Shown: positions 43,067 to 51,440 of the stretch, one piece after another
Layout: each line of letters starts with the position of its first letter
Position numbering within the stretch: the stretch's first letter is position 1
Assembly (NCBI RefSeq): GCF_900099905.1
Contig: NZ_FNEE01000002.1
Coordinates: 310,001 to 374,000 of the forward strand
Reading direction: 5' to 3'
DNA from: Mesorhizobium muleiense
GTDB taxonomy: Bacteria > Pseudomonadota > Alphaproteobacteria > Rhizobiales > Rhizobiaceae
Length of the DNA: 64,000 bases
Program-made: the position numbers and the translations under genes
The notes under the pieces: model-generated
The model's input: the letters and a program-made list of their open reading frames with translations, nothing else
What the model was told of the DNA's origin: nothing
Databases searched by the model: none

Positions 43067-45205
43067 CTAGTCCGGCAGGCCCGCCTTGCGAAGGCCTTCG
43101 ATATATCTGCTGCGATCGTCCGGTCGATAAAACGGCGGCAGCACCTCAGCGAGATTCGAAAGCCGCAACGTGGGATCGAGTTCGCGCAGGCGAGTCATCA
43201 TCTTCTCGGCTTCCGAAAGCCGACCGGCCAAGACGTAACTTGCCGTCGCCACACGCGTCGCACTCGCGTAGTTTGGTTGCGAACGCAAAGACCTTTTCGC
43301 CCACTCAGCAGCATCGTTGTAGCGCCCGGCACAAAAGTGAGCGAGCGCGGTGCAAAATTCCCAAACAAAAAAGCGAGGATCGAACGGACTGAGGCGCATT
43401 GCCTGCGCGGCGCGCTCGACGGCTTTCTCCGGCTCACCTAAGCACGCTTGAACCCACGCGCTGTAACCCCACGCCGCAGCCAGGTTCGGGTTCAGGCCAA
43501 GCGCACGCTCGATGCAAGCCGCGCTTTCCTCCACATCGCCGCCTACATAGCCGAGCACGTATCCGCCGTACGAAAGAGCAATTGCATCGTCCCATCCAAG
43601 TTCGATCGCTCTCTTTGCCAGTCGCGTCGCCTCGGCAGTCTCTTCTAGGCGATCGATCATCCAGCGGTTGCTCTTTCGCGCCGCATAGCAGCGCGCCGCC
43701 CGGGCATAGGCGGCAGCGAACACCGGGTCACAGCCGATCGACTTCATGAAGAACCGCAGAGCGTCATCCATGGTTTCCTTGGTGTTGACCGCTCGGTCGT
43801 GGGACGCCAACCCGCGCAGATAATAGTCGTAGGCGTCGAGGTCCTCAGTCGGCTTGCGCTTGGCGCGCTCAATTTCCGCCTCCTCGACCTTTGGGGTGAT
43901 CGCGCCGACGATGCTCGAGGCGATCTGGTCCTGAAAATCGAAAACCTCGGCTAGAGTACCTTCAAAACGGTCAGCCCACAGGTGGAGGCCGCTCGAAGCG
44001 TCGAGGAGTTGTCCGGTGATGCGCAGGCGCTCACCCGCTTTCCGCACGCTTCCCTCGACCACATAGCGCACGCCCAGTTCACGCCCGACCTGTTTTATGT
44101 CTATCGAGCGTCCCTTGTAGGTAAAACTCGAATTCCGTGCGACTACGAACAGGTGACGAAAGTGAGCCAGGGCGGTGACGATGTCTTCCACCATACCGTC
44201 GGCAAAGTATTCCTGCTCCATATCACCGCTTAGATTCTGAAACGGCAGCACCGCAATCGACGGCTGGTCGTCGTGTCTCGTTGGGACTGCCAGCACCTGC
44301 ACCGGCGACGCGACGCCAGAGCTTGGCCCGGGCCGCCGATCTCTAGTTCGTCCGCGGGACTGCAGAGAAGCCGCCAGTGAGCTTGTCTGCGCCTCCGGCT
44401 CCGCATCCAGCTGCTTTTTCAGGGCAGTCCGACAAAGCTCGAACTGGCGCAAGGCGGCGTTTTCGTGACCGCGATGAGCATGGATCCGGATAAGCGCCCG
44501 ATGGGCGGCCTCCGCGGTAGGATCTGAGGCAAGCAATCTCTCTGCCAGCCCTTCGCAGGCCGTCTCTTCCGCTGAGCCGGGTATCGGCAGCGCGAGGCTC
44601 AGCCGATCGACCAACTGCAGGGCCTTGCGCTGATACCTGTCCAGATAGGGTCCAAACCACTCATCCAGTTCCTCAGGAATGGCTTCCCCCGCAAGCACCC
44701 CACCGCGGTAGAGGTCGGCGGCGACGGCGAGATCGGCCGCCCCGCCCTGCTCCAGTTTCCGGTCGAAGATCGAAATGTCCGCGTCATCCGGACCGGCAAT
44801 CAGCGCGATGGCTTCCTGATCCCCATCGATGTAGAGGGTGGCATCCTTGCTGGTCGGGAACGAGCGCCGGATGTCGACCAGCGCTTGCCGCAAACTATTG
44901 CGGGCCTGGCCATTGCTTCGTCCCGGCCAAAAGGCCTCGGAAAGCTGCTCGCGACGATGGCCGCGGTGGCCCGCCAGCACCAGGGCAGCAAAAAGAAGCG
45001 AAGTCTTGCGCGTGGCGAAACGGACGGGCCGGCGCTCCGGCGAAGTAACCTCGAGGCCGCCCAGCAACCTGATGCGCACAGATGGTCTCCAGACTTTGAC
45101 CGCCGCGGCGGAATACATTTCGGAGGATAGTTTTAACACCGATTTAACGGCAGCTCGTCGGGCTTTTCGGTTTTTTTCACGCACAGCCGAACAGCCCGAA
45201 AACAC
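43067..45205 (-). CDS. BTAD-domain transcriptional regulator with TolB-like and TPR regions
   Basis: A 712-residue regulator. An OmpR-like winged helix is near residues 45-135 (VRIRLLGGLEVTSPERRPVRF; EAFWPGRSNGQARNSLRQALVDIRRSF). The BTAD domain is near 140-285 (FELCRTALKKQLDAEP). A TolB/FlgO-like domain at about 320-445 carries IAVLPFQNLSGDMEQEYFADGM and VRYVVEGSVRKAGERLRITGQLLD. TPR repeats fill 450-700. It has no class III cyclase domain despite the similar layout of some adenylate cyclases. The start is unclear: GTG 45205 opens the frame, ATG 45118 is an alternative, and neither has a good Shine-Dalgarno. Confidence 0.9.
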   Translation of the reverse strand: MFSGCSAVREKNRKARRAAVKSVLKLSSEMYSAAAVKVWRPSVRIRLLGGLEVTSPERRPVRFATRKTSLLFAALVLAGHRGHRREQLSEAFWPGRSNGQARNSLRQALVDIRRSFPTSKDATLYIDGDQEAIALIAGPDDADISIFDRKLEQGGAADLAVAADLYRGGVLAGEAIPEELDEWFGPYLDRYQRKALQLVDRLSLALPIPGSAEETACEGLAERLLASDPTAEAAHRALIRIHAHRGHENAALRQFELCRTALKKQLDAEPEAQTSSLAASLQSRGRTRDRRPGPSSGVASPVQVLAVPTRHDDQPSIAVLPFQNLSGDMEQEYFADGMVEDIVTALAHFRHLFVVARNSSFTYKGRSIDIKQVGRELGVRYVVEGSVRKAGERLRITGQLLDASSGLHLWADRFEGTLAEVFDFQDQIASSIVGAITPKVEEAEIERAKRKPTEDLDAYDYYLRGLASHDRAVNTKETMDDALRFFMKSIGCDPVFAAAYARAARCYAARKSNRWMIDRLEETAEATRLAKRAIELGWDDAIALSYGGYVLGYVGGDVEESAACIERALGLNPNLAAAWGYSAWVQACLGEPEKAVERAAQAMRLSPFDPRFFVWEFCTALAHFCAGRYNDAAEWAKRSLRSQPNYASATRVATASYVLAGRLSEAEKMMTRLRELDPTLRLSNLAEVLPPFYRPDDRSRYIEGLRKAGLPD
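45133..45147. promoter_or_regulatory. CtrA-type box TTAA-N7-TTAA
   Basis: TTAA at 45133-45136, seven bases, then TTAA at 45144-45147 matches the alphaproteobacterial CtrA site. It lies in the N-terminal codons or upstream region of the BTAD gene and about 105 bp before the DUF1127 gene, so it may serve either; distances fit the DUF1127 gene better. Confidence 0.4.
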
Positions 45206-45252
45206 CCGCGTGGCACGCTCTCATCCGCAAATCTCGAAATGGGAGACTAAAA

Positions 45253-45492
45253 ATGGCTGACACGCAAACTCGCGCCGCCCGCACCTCGAAAAGACATCTG
45301 TTTGGACCCAGCCTGAAAAGCGTAACAATGATGATCGCCGATTTCAGGGGGTGGCGACGGACCGTCGCAAGACGCAGGGCACTGGCCGACTTGACGGCCG
45401 ATCAGCTGAACGACATCGGTCATCCGGAGGCCCATCGACCCGCACTCGACATCAAGGCAGGTCTGATCACGAACTTGATGTCGATGCGATAA
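45253..45492 (+). CDS. DUF1127 protein
   Basis: A 79-residue small basic protein. The C-terminal DUF1127 motif is RRALADLTADQLNDIGHPEAHRP. In rhizobia and relatives such proteins affect RNA turnover, phosphate or carbon balance, and stress adaptation, mainly through an Arg-rich C-terminus. GGGAGA precedes the ATG. Divergent from the BTAD regulator, with a CtrA-type box in between. Confidence 0.9.
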   Translation: MADTQTRAARTSKRHLFGPSLKSVTMMIADFRGWRRTVARRRALADLTADQLNDIGHPEAHRPALDIKAGLITNLMSMR

Positions 45493-45547
45493 GTTCGGCG
45501 TACGGCTGCGCAAAGCTATCGACCTGCTCTCCAATCGCAACCCGCCC

Positions 45548-46174
45548 ATGGGGCTTTCAGACAGCGCCGGGCGGGAGCAATATGGCGGCCAATTAAACCT
45601 CCGGATCGCTGCGATGTTGGAAATCCCGGAAGATCGATGCGAGCGCCACCGCCTGTTCAAGGCCATCGACGACGCGTTCAAGGGGGGCGACTTCGAGGCC
45701 CTCGGTGTGGCTCTCGGCGGCTCACCCGGCTGGTTCGACGAGCAGATGCCCTTTGAACTCGGCCTTGGGCATCCACTGGAGTATGCGATCTATTGGAGCC
45801 CCGCCGCTTTCATCTCGATCTTACTGGATGCAGGCTCGGACCCGAACTATCACCACCACGGCGGTTTTCCGGCAATCATTGCGGCACTCTCCGCCGACCG
45901 GGCTGACAGACTGGAAATAGTCCGAACCCTGATCGATGGGGGCGCAGACCTGAACATGCGGGGCGTAAACGACTGGACGCCGCTTCACTATGCGGTCGCC
46001 ATCCGTAGCGTCGATGCCATCCGCCTGCTGTTGGCGGCGGGCGCCGACCCATCGCTCGAAACCCGCATCGACGACTATACGACAGCCCTCGAGGACGCCG
46101 ACAATGCCGGCTTTGAAGCCGGCGCTTCGTTGCTGCGCGATGCAATGACCAGGCGCGGCTCCAATGGACGGTGA
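45548..46174 (+). CDS. Ankyrin-repeat protein
   Basis: A 208-residue cytoplasmic protein with about three ankyrin units: HPLEYAIYWSPAAFISILLDAGSDPN, LEIVRTLIDGGADLNMRGVND and TPLHYAVAIRSVDAIRLLLAAGADPSLE. The N-terminal 60 residues are unrelated. Ankyrin units bind protein partners, and no effector domain is seen. The start (ATG 45548) has no good Shine-Dalgarno; ATG 45614 is an alternative. It is probably co-transcribed with the DUF1127 gene 55 bp upstream. Confidence 0.85.
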   Translation: MGLSDSAGREQYGGQLNLRIAAMLEIPEDRCERHRLFKAIDDAFKGGDFEALGVALGGSPGWFDEQMPFELGLGHPLEYAIYWSPAAFISILLDAGSDPNYHHHGGFPAIIAALSADRADRLEIVRTLIDGGADLNMRGVNDWTPLHYAVAIRSVDAIRLLLAAGADPSLETRIDDYTTALEDADNAGFEAGASLLRDAMTRRGSNGR

Positions 46175-46226
46175 GTTGGGCGAAGATGCCGGTGAACCTA
46201 TAGCCGAAGATTTGACAAGGCTGGCC

Positions 46227-46754
46227 TCAGGTCTTCGTCAGCCCCGCCTTGAAGCGCTTGCCGTTGGCGACGTAGTGGGCGGCCGAAGCGCGCAGGCTTG
46301 CGGCCGCGGCATCGTCCAGTGTTCGCACCAAACGGGCGGGCGAGCCGATGATCAGCGAATTGTCGGGGAATTCCTTGCCTTCGGTGACCAGGGCGCCGGC
46401 GCCGACCAGCGAATTCCTGCCGATCTTCGCGCCGTTCAGCACGATGGCGCCCATGCCGATCAGGCTGTTGTCGCCGATCGTGCAGCCATGCAGCAAGGCG
46501 CGATGGCCAATCGTGCAGCCTTGCCCGATGGTCAAGGGAAAACCGACATCGGTATGCATGACCGTGTGTTCCTGCACATTGGTATCGGCGCCGATGATGA
46601 TCGGCTCGTCGTCGCCGCGGATGACGACACCGAACCAGAAGCCCGCGTTGCGGCCGATCTGTATGTCGCCGATCAGGGTAGCGTCGGGCGCGATCCAGTT
46701 GCTGTCGGCGTCCTCGAAACCGGGGGCTTTTCCATCGATCGCATAGAGCGGCAT
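46227..46754 (-). CDS. Gamma-class carbonic anhydrase family protein
   Basis: A 175-residue left-handed beta-helix protein. Hexapeptide turns are clear from residue 20 on. Metal-ligand His appear in EHTVMHTD (near residue 62), and HRALLHG (near 83) continues the ligand set. PVARL end tail is helical. These proteins interconvert CO2 and bicarbonate or bind metals; some are called YrdA. CGGAGGAG precedes the ATG. Confidence 0.92.
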   Translation of the reverse strand: MPLYAIDGKAPGFEDADSNWIAPDATLIGDIQIGRNAGFWFGVVIRGDDEPIIIGADTNVQEHTVMHTDVGFPLTIGQGCTIGHRALLHGCTIGDNSLIGMGAIVLNGAKIGRNSLVGAGALVTEGKEFPDNSLIIGSPARLVRTLDDAAAASLRASAAHYVANGKRFKAGLTKT

Positions 46755-47074
46755 TTTTCTCCTCCGAATCGTCTCAGGCTGAAAGATCGGTCGACCCTAG
46801 GAGAGTGCCTGCCTGGGATGCAATGTCGATCAGCACGACGCCCAACGCCAAAGATCGTCGCCGTGCAACCGCAAGAGATCGGGGCCGTCAGGCAACACTA
46901 AAAGCAACGAGTGTGTGACCAACCGGACCCATCTTCACCTTCCATTTACCATGAAATCGCACAGTCGTGTTTCGACAGGCGTGCCGCAAGAGCCGTGCCA
47001 CGCACATGGGTCGCTCAAGGACAGCCCAAGGGAACAGACACATTGAGACAGGCTGCCGATAATCGGGGATCGCG
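46755..47074. other. Intergenic region between divergent genes
   Basis: 320 bp with no gene or repeat found. The promoters of the carbonic anhydrase-like gene and the 243-residue membrane protein gene should lie here. Confidence 0.35.
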
Positions 47075-47806
47075 ATGAAGCAGGCAGCCACCGCCAACGG
47101 TCCGCAACTCACCGTCGTCGATTCCCAGCTGATGAAGCGGGTGTTCTACGTGTTCGCGGCGCTGGTGGTGCTTTCGATGACGATCAGCCTTGGCGGCAAA
47201 TGGTTGGGCCGCTCGATCGCCATGGCCGGATATACCGACGACACGACAGTCCACGAGGTGGTGATCGGCAACAACGTCATCGCCGTGCCGGCCAATGTCA
47301 TCCGCTTCGACCAGGCGCGGCGCGACGGCATCGCCTCGCGCCTCGACCTCTATCTGCGTTATCCCGAAATGGACGGCTACAGCGAGGCGGCCCGCGACGA
47401 TTTCAACCACACTGGATCAGCCAGGAGCATCATTTTTCTGTCGTTCGAACGACAGGTCATGTCGCGTGACATGAGCGGCCGCTTCGCGCCGATCTACAGC
47501 GCCCTGATCGTCGAGCCCGGCACGCCCGGTCCGGGCGGCACGACGCTTTACGGCTTCGATGAAAAATCGGGCTATTTCAACGAGGTGCTGGCGGTCGGCA
47601 ATCGCCGGGGCAAGGACCCGTTCGTGGCCCGCTGCCTGAGCGGCCCAAGTGCTGCGCAATCGCTGGCGCCCTGCGAACGCGACATTCTGGTCGGCGACAA
47701 TCTCAGCCTCACCTACCGCTTTCCCATGGAATTTCTGGTCGACTGGCAGGCGCTCGACGCAGCCATCGCCGCCAAGGCTGCGCGTATGCTGAAGGCCGGG
47801 CATTAG
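47075..47806 (+). CDS. Predicted membrane-anchored protein, unknown function
   Basis: A 243-residue protein with one N-terminal helix (VFYVFAALVVLSMTISLGG, residues 23-41) and a long periplasmic domain. The domain has DTTVHEVVIGNNVIAVPANVIRFDQ, an RYPEMDGYSEAARDDFNH block and a double-Cys stretch (FVARCLSGPSAAQSLAPCER). I recognise no family. It may be anchored to the inner membrane with a Cys-bonded domain outside. Low-repeat, conventional codon use. Confidence 0.78.
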   Translation: MKQAATANGPQLTVVDSQLMKRVFYVFAALVVLSMTISLGGKWLGRSIAMAGYTDDTTVHEVVIGNNVIAVPANVIRFDQARRDGIASRLDLYLRYPEMDGYSEAARDDFNHTGSARSIIFLSFERQVMSRDMSGRFAPIYSALIVEPGTPGPGGTTLYGFDEKSGYFNEVLAVGNRRGKDPFVARCLSGPSAAQSLAPCERDILVGDNLSLTYRFPMEFLVDWQALDAAIAAKAARMLKAGH

Positions 47807-47889
47807 GATGATGATGAAGCGAACCGTGCGAGAATCTGCTCAGTGACTTTTGATCGCGCAGCAGCGCAGAAATTTGCGCGACGTCGGCG

Positions 47890-47945
47890 GGACAGCACCC
47901 CCCTCTGCCCTACCGGGCATCTCCCCCTCAAGGGGGGAGATTGGC
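47890..47945. repeat. Palindromic repeat (gccctaccgggcatctccccctcaaggggggag)
   Basis: The left arm has ctctgccctaccgggcatctcccc and a hairpin ctccccc-tcaa-ggggggag. It resembles the ends of the RIME-like element but with tcaa in place of the tatagtga palindrome. No gene in this gap (47807-48038) is convincing. Confidence 0.55.
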
Positions 47946-48038
47946 TATTCGTTCTTCTTTCGCCAATCGCCAACGTTGAAGAAGAGGGTGCGGCGAGCAA
48001 GCTGGCTCAAGGTCGGCCGGCACCGAGCGCCTCCCGGC

Positions 48039-48242
48039 TCAGGCGAGGTCGATGTCGAGGATCGCCATCGAGAAATTATAGTCGCCGTCGTCCTCGTCCT
48101 TGAAGACGATGCCGAGGAATTCGTCGCCGACATAGACCTCAGCCGAATCATCCTTGCGCGGCCGCGCCTTCACTTCAAGCTTGGGGTTCTGGAAGACGCG
48201 CTTGAAATAGGCGTCCAGCTTTCTGATTTCGTCCGGCTTCAA
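48039..48242 (-). CDS. DUF3126 protein
   Basis: A 67-residue protein starting at TTG 48242 (GGAG seven bases upstream), which places the start just before KPDEIRKLDAYFKRVF; the frame continues upstream without family support. Conserved blocks: NPKLEVKARPRKDDSAEVYVGDEFLG and DGDYNFSMAILDIDL. Function unknown. It lies before cysE on the same strand. Confidence 0.88.
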   Translation of the reverse strand: MKPDEIRKLDAYFKRVFQNPKLEVKARPRKDDSAEVYVGDEFLGIVFKDEDDGDYNFSMAILDIDLA

Positions 48243-48345
48243 AAGTCTTCTCCGATCGTCGGTCTTGCTCGTTTGAGCGCGCTTCTGGCACGTCGACAAT
48301 GGCGATGTAAAGGCAAGCCGGCGAGAGAACCGGGGCAATCGCTAG

Positions 48346-48413
48346 AGGTTTGCGCTGCCCCTCATTGCCCTGCCGGGCATTTCTCCCCGTATAGTGACGG
48401 GGAGAAAGACGCC
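48346..48413 (+). repeat. Half copy of the RIME-like element
   Basis: Shows aggtttgcgctgcccctcattgccctgccgggcat and the palindrome ctccccgtatagtgacggggag but nothing of the far end. It matches one end of copies A and B and lies between the DUF3126 and cysE genes. Confidence 0.75.
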
Positions 48414-48438
48414 TTTGCAACGGGCGCTGCCCGAGCGT

Positions 48439-49287
48439 TCAGATGTCGAAGCTGACGACGTGGTCCATCGATTGCGACGGCAAAAGCTGGTCCATCTGCC
48501 GCGAGGGCCGGTCGCAGCCGGTCTCACCGACGACGCGGGCCGGCACGCCGGCAACCGTCTTGTTGTGCGGCACTGGCGACAGCACCACCGACCCTGCCGC
48601 GATCTTGGAGCAATGGCCGACTTCGATGTTCCCGAGGATCTTTGCGCCGGCGCCGATCAGCACGCCGTAGCGGATTTTTGGATGGCGGTCGCCGCCGGCC
48701 TTGCCGGTGCCGCCCAGCGTCACGCCGTGCAGGATCGACACGTCGTCCTCGATCACCGCCGTCTGGCCGACGACGAGGCCGGTGGCGTGGTCGAGGAAGA
48801 TGCCCTTGCCGATGCGGGCGGCCGGGTTGATGTCGGTCTGGAACACCGAGGACGACCGGCTCTGCAGATAGAGCGCGAAATCCTGGCGGCCCTGGTTCCA
48901 CAGCCAATGCGCCAGCCGGTGCGTCTGGATGGCATGAAAACCCTTGAAATAAAGTACCGGCATGATGAAGCGGTCGCAGGCCGGATCGCGGTCGTAATAG
49001 GCCTGAATGTCGACACGCACCGTCGATGCCCAATCCTTGTCGTCGGCTGCCATCGCCTTGAATGTCTGGCGGATGAGATCGGAACCGATATCCTGATGGG
49101 CGAGCCGCTCGGCCAGCCGATGGATGACCGCCTCCTCCAGGCTTTCCTGGTTGAGGATGGTCGAATAGAGGAACGCCGCCAGCAGCGGATCGCGGTTGAC
49201 CGCCTCCATCGCTTCGTCGCGGATCGAGCGCCAGATCGGGTCGATCGGCTTCACCATGGTCGGGCGGGCAATCGTAACGCTGTTCAT
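48439..49287 (-). CDS. cysE: Serine O-acetyltransferase
   Basis: Makes O-acetylserine for cysteine synthesis. I use ATG 49287 (GGAG just upstream) giving 282 residues; the frame opens further at 49338. The N-terminal helical region has AFLYSTILNQESLEEAVIHRLAERLAHQD; then the hexapeptide beta-helix with GIFLDHATGLVVGQTAVIEDDVSILHGVTLGGTG, including the catalytic His. The C-terminus ends in the acidic DHVVSFDI, the type of tail that docks in the active site of CysK. Confidence 0.95.
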   Translation of the reverse strand: MNSVTIARPTMVKPIDPIWRSIRDEAMEAVNRDPLLAAFLYSTILNQESLEEAVIHRLAERLAHQDIGSDLIRQTFKAMAADDKDWASTVRVDIQAYYDRDPACDRFIMPVLYFKGFHAIQTHRLAHWLWNQGRQDFALYLQSRSSSVFQTDINPAARIGKGIFLDHATGLVVGQTAVIEDDVSILHGVTLGGTGKAGGDRHPKIRYGVLIGAGAKILGNIEVGHCSKIAAGSVVLSPVPHNKTVAGVPARVVGETGCDRPSRQMDQLLPSQSMDHVVSFDI

Positions 49288-49320
49288 CAATGGACTCCGG
49301 CCTAATGTCTCCGGCTTGGC

Positions 49321-49356
49321 ACCAAAACCGCTGCGCACTTTTGCGCGACATGCTCT
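49321..49356. repeat. REP-like fragment (gcgcacttttgcgcgacatgc)
   Basis: aaaaccgctgcgcacttttgcgcgacatgc matches the closing half of the elements at 32071-32154 and 39293-39334. Confidence 0.65.
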
Positions 49357-49439
49357 ATAAGCCAGATCATAGCACGGTTGAACTCAATTTTCCTTAGTGC
49401 TTTGTCAAATGGATTTGGTTCACGGAAATTCAAGCGGCC

Positions 49440-50048
49440 ATGGAAAACCAAGCCTTGATCGACGAGCCGCTGAAGCGCGAGCTTTCCGCGCTCTACCAGG
49501 CCGAAGGCCGCCACTATCACAGCCTTGCCCATATCGAGGCGATGCTGGCGCTGGCCGGCCACTATCGGGCATCGTTGCACGATCCCGAGGCGGTCGAGGC
49601 GGCGATCTGGTTCCACGACGCCATCTATAACAGCCGGGCCAAGGACAACGAGGCGAGGAGTGCCGTCCTTGCCGAGAAAAAGCTCGCCGGCCGCACCGAT
49701 GTGCAGCGCCTTGGCTCCATCATTGCAATGATATCAGCCACCGCCACACATGAGTTGCCGCAGTTTGACGACGAGAATGCCGCCCGCGACGCAGCGCTGT
49801 TCCTCGACATGGACCTGGCGATCCTGGGGGCGCCGCCTGATGCGTTCGACGCCTATGAACAGGCGGTGCGCCGCGAATATGGCTGGGTGGAAGAGCCGAT
49901 GTGGCGCGCCGGCCGCAGTGCGGTTCTGAAGAGTTTCCTCGCCCGCCCGCACATCTTCCACACCGAGGAGTTCCGGCAGCGGTTCGAGGCTCAGGCTCGG
50001 CAAAACATGGCGCGTTCGCTCGAAGCGCTCGGGGCGCTGCACCTTTGA
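49440..50048 (+). CDS. HD-domain-like metal-dependent hydrolase
   Basis: A 202-residue cytoplasmic protein of the HD superfamily. The His-containing motif HYHSLAHIEAMLALA is near residue 26, WFHDAIYN near 60. Similar proteins are annotated as predicted metal-dependent phosphohydrolases or wrongly as NMDA-receptor-like. Substrate unknown. Ends with an arginine-rich helix. Confidence 0.85.
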   Translation: MENQALIDEPLKRELSALYQAEGRHYHSLAHIEAMLALAGHYRASLHDPEAVEAAIWFHDAIYNSRAKDNEARSAVLAEKKLAGRTDVQRLGSIIAMISATATHELPQFDDENAARDAALFLDMDLAILGAPPDAFDAYEQAVRREYGWVEEPMWRAGRSAVLKSFLARPHIFHTEEFRQRFEAQARQNMARSLEALGALHL

Positions 50049-50139
50049 TGCCGGCGCGAAGGATCGCTACGGATCGGCTTTATCCTGAGCCGCTGCATCC
50101 TTCAGGCCTTGGGTCACCCCAACTCAACCACCGATGTAC

Positions 50140-50907
50140 TCACAGCGGATTTTCGGCATAAAACTCCAGCACCCGCTGCTTGAAGGTCTTGTCGCCGACG
50201 GCCAGCATGTGGTCGCGGCCCTCGATGTGGAAAGCCCTGGCGTTCGGCATCAAGGCGGCCAGTTCGTCGGGCGAACCGCCGATATCGTCCTTGGTGCCGA
50301 CGGCAATCAACGTCGGCTGGGCAATGCGCGCAATGTCGGCCTCGGCCAGCAATTCCCGTGAGGTGGCAATGCAGGCGGCCAGCGCCCGGCGGTCGCTGCG
50401 GGTCTGGTCGGCGAAGGCGCGAAACGAGCGGCCGCGTGGATGGCTGGTGGCATCGGGATCGTCGGCCAGAAGCGCGGCGGCGATCGGATCCCAGTCGCCG
50501 ACGCCGTCGACCATGCCGACGCCGAGACCGCCGAAGACCAGCGTCGCCACCTTATCCGGGTCGGAAAGCGCCAGAAACGCGGAAATCCGCGCGCCCATCG
50601 AGTAGCCCATGACATGGGCGCGTTCGATGCCGAGATGGTTCAGCAACGCTGCACCGTCGGAAGCCATTCTTGCCGGCGTATAATCGGCCTCCTGATAGCT
50701 CTTCGACGAGGCGCCGTGGCCGCGATTATCGAAGGCGATGGCGCGGTAGCCGGCATCGTTCAGCGCCTTGAACCAGCCGGGCGACACCCAGTTGACGTAA
50801 TGGGTCGAGGCAAAGCCATGGATCATGAGCACCGGATCGCCCTGCCCCGATGCCGGCTGGCGGTCGAGGAAGGCAAGATCAAAACCGTCATGGGAAAAAA
50901 ACTGCAT
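50140..50907 (-). CDS. Alpha/beta-fold hydrolase
   Basis: A 255-residue cytoplasmic hydrolase. The oxyanion block is MIHGFASTHYVNW, the nucleophile is in MGYSMGARISAF near residue 98 (GYSMG), the acid is near 224 (VGTKDDIGGS), and the catalytic His is in EGRDHMLAVGD near 240. Ester or peroxide substrate unknown. Convergent with the HD-domain gene. Confidence 0.9.
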   Translation of the reverse strand: MQFFSHDGFDLAFLDRQPASGQGDPVLMIHGFASTHYVNWVSPGWFKALNDAGYRAIAFDNRGHGASSKSYQEADYTPARMASDGAALLNHLGIERAHVMGYSMGARISAFLALSDPDKVATLVFGGLGVGMVDGVGDWDPIAAALLADDPDATSHPRGRSFRAFADQTRSDRRALAACIATSRELLAEADIARIAQPTLIAVGTKDDIGGSPDELAALMPNARAFHIEGRDHMLAVGDKTFKQRVLEFYAENPL

Positions 50908-50927
50908 CTGCGATGGATCCTGCGCGT

Positions 50928-51440
50928 TCAGTTGTGCGCAGTGCCGATTGCCGGGTGACGCAACAGGTCGCCGTCGTCGATGCCGCTCCTGGCGGCGGTG
51001 CCTGCCTTGAGCTCGAGCACGAAGCGAACCGGCTCGCCGGGCGAGATCATCGCCTCGGATTGCGGCTCGCCTTGCTTGATAGCCCGAATCCTGCCGTCCT
51101 CACCGACAAAGATCAGGTCGAGCGGCATTGGCGTGTTCTTCATCCAGAAGCTGACATCCCGAGGCTCCTCGAACACGAACAGCATGCCATGATCGTCGGC
51201 CATCTCCTGGCGAAACATCAGGCCGGCCTCGCGCTCGGCCGAGGTGTCGGCGATTTCGACGGAGAAAGAGCGTTCGCCGCCTTTCGTCACCGCGACCAGC
51301 GGCTGCGGGTCGACGGCAAGGATCATCGCCCGGCTGTCTGCCGAAGCCGGTTGCTGCGAATGGAAGAAAGCGCCTGTGGCGATGACAAAGGCGATCGCGG
51401 CGCAGACTACGCCCGTTGTCAGCCAGTTCCTGTAAGTCAT
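50928..51440 (-). CDS. DUF192 family exported protein
   Basis: A 170-residue protein with an N-terminal signal-anchor (VVCAAIAFVIATGAFF, residues 11-26). Conserved DUF192 blocks: FSVEIADTSAEREAGLMFRQEMADDHGMLFVFEEPRDVSFWMKNT is split as LMFRQEMAD, HGMLFVFEEP and FWMKNTPMPLDLIFV, and EPVRFVLELKAGTA. No known enzymatic role. GAGGAG precedes the ATG. Lies 20 bp upstream of the alpha/beta hydrolase gene on the same strand. Confidence 0.92.
   Translation of the reverse strand: MTYRNWLTTGVVCAAIAFVIATGAFFHSQQPASADSRAMILAVDPQPLVAVTKGGERSFSVEIADTSAEREAGLMFRQEMADDHGMLFVFEEPRDVSFWMKNTPMPLDLIFVGEDGRIRAIKQGEPQSEAMISPGEPVRFVLELKAGTAARSGIDDGDLLRHPAIGTAHN

Noticed and set aside
43067..45205. Adenylate cyclase identity for the BTAD/TPR regulator
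   Set aside because: Some proteins of this layout have an N-terminal class III cyclase domain, but here the N-terminus is a winged helix plus BTAD, and no cyclase active-site motifs are visible.
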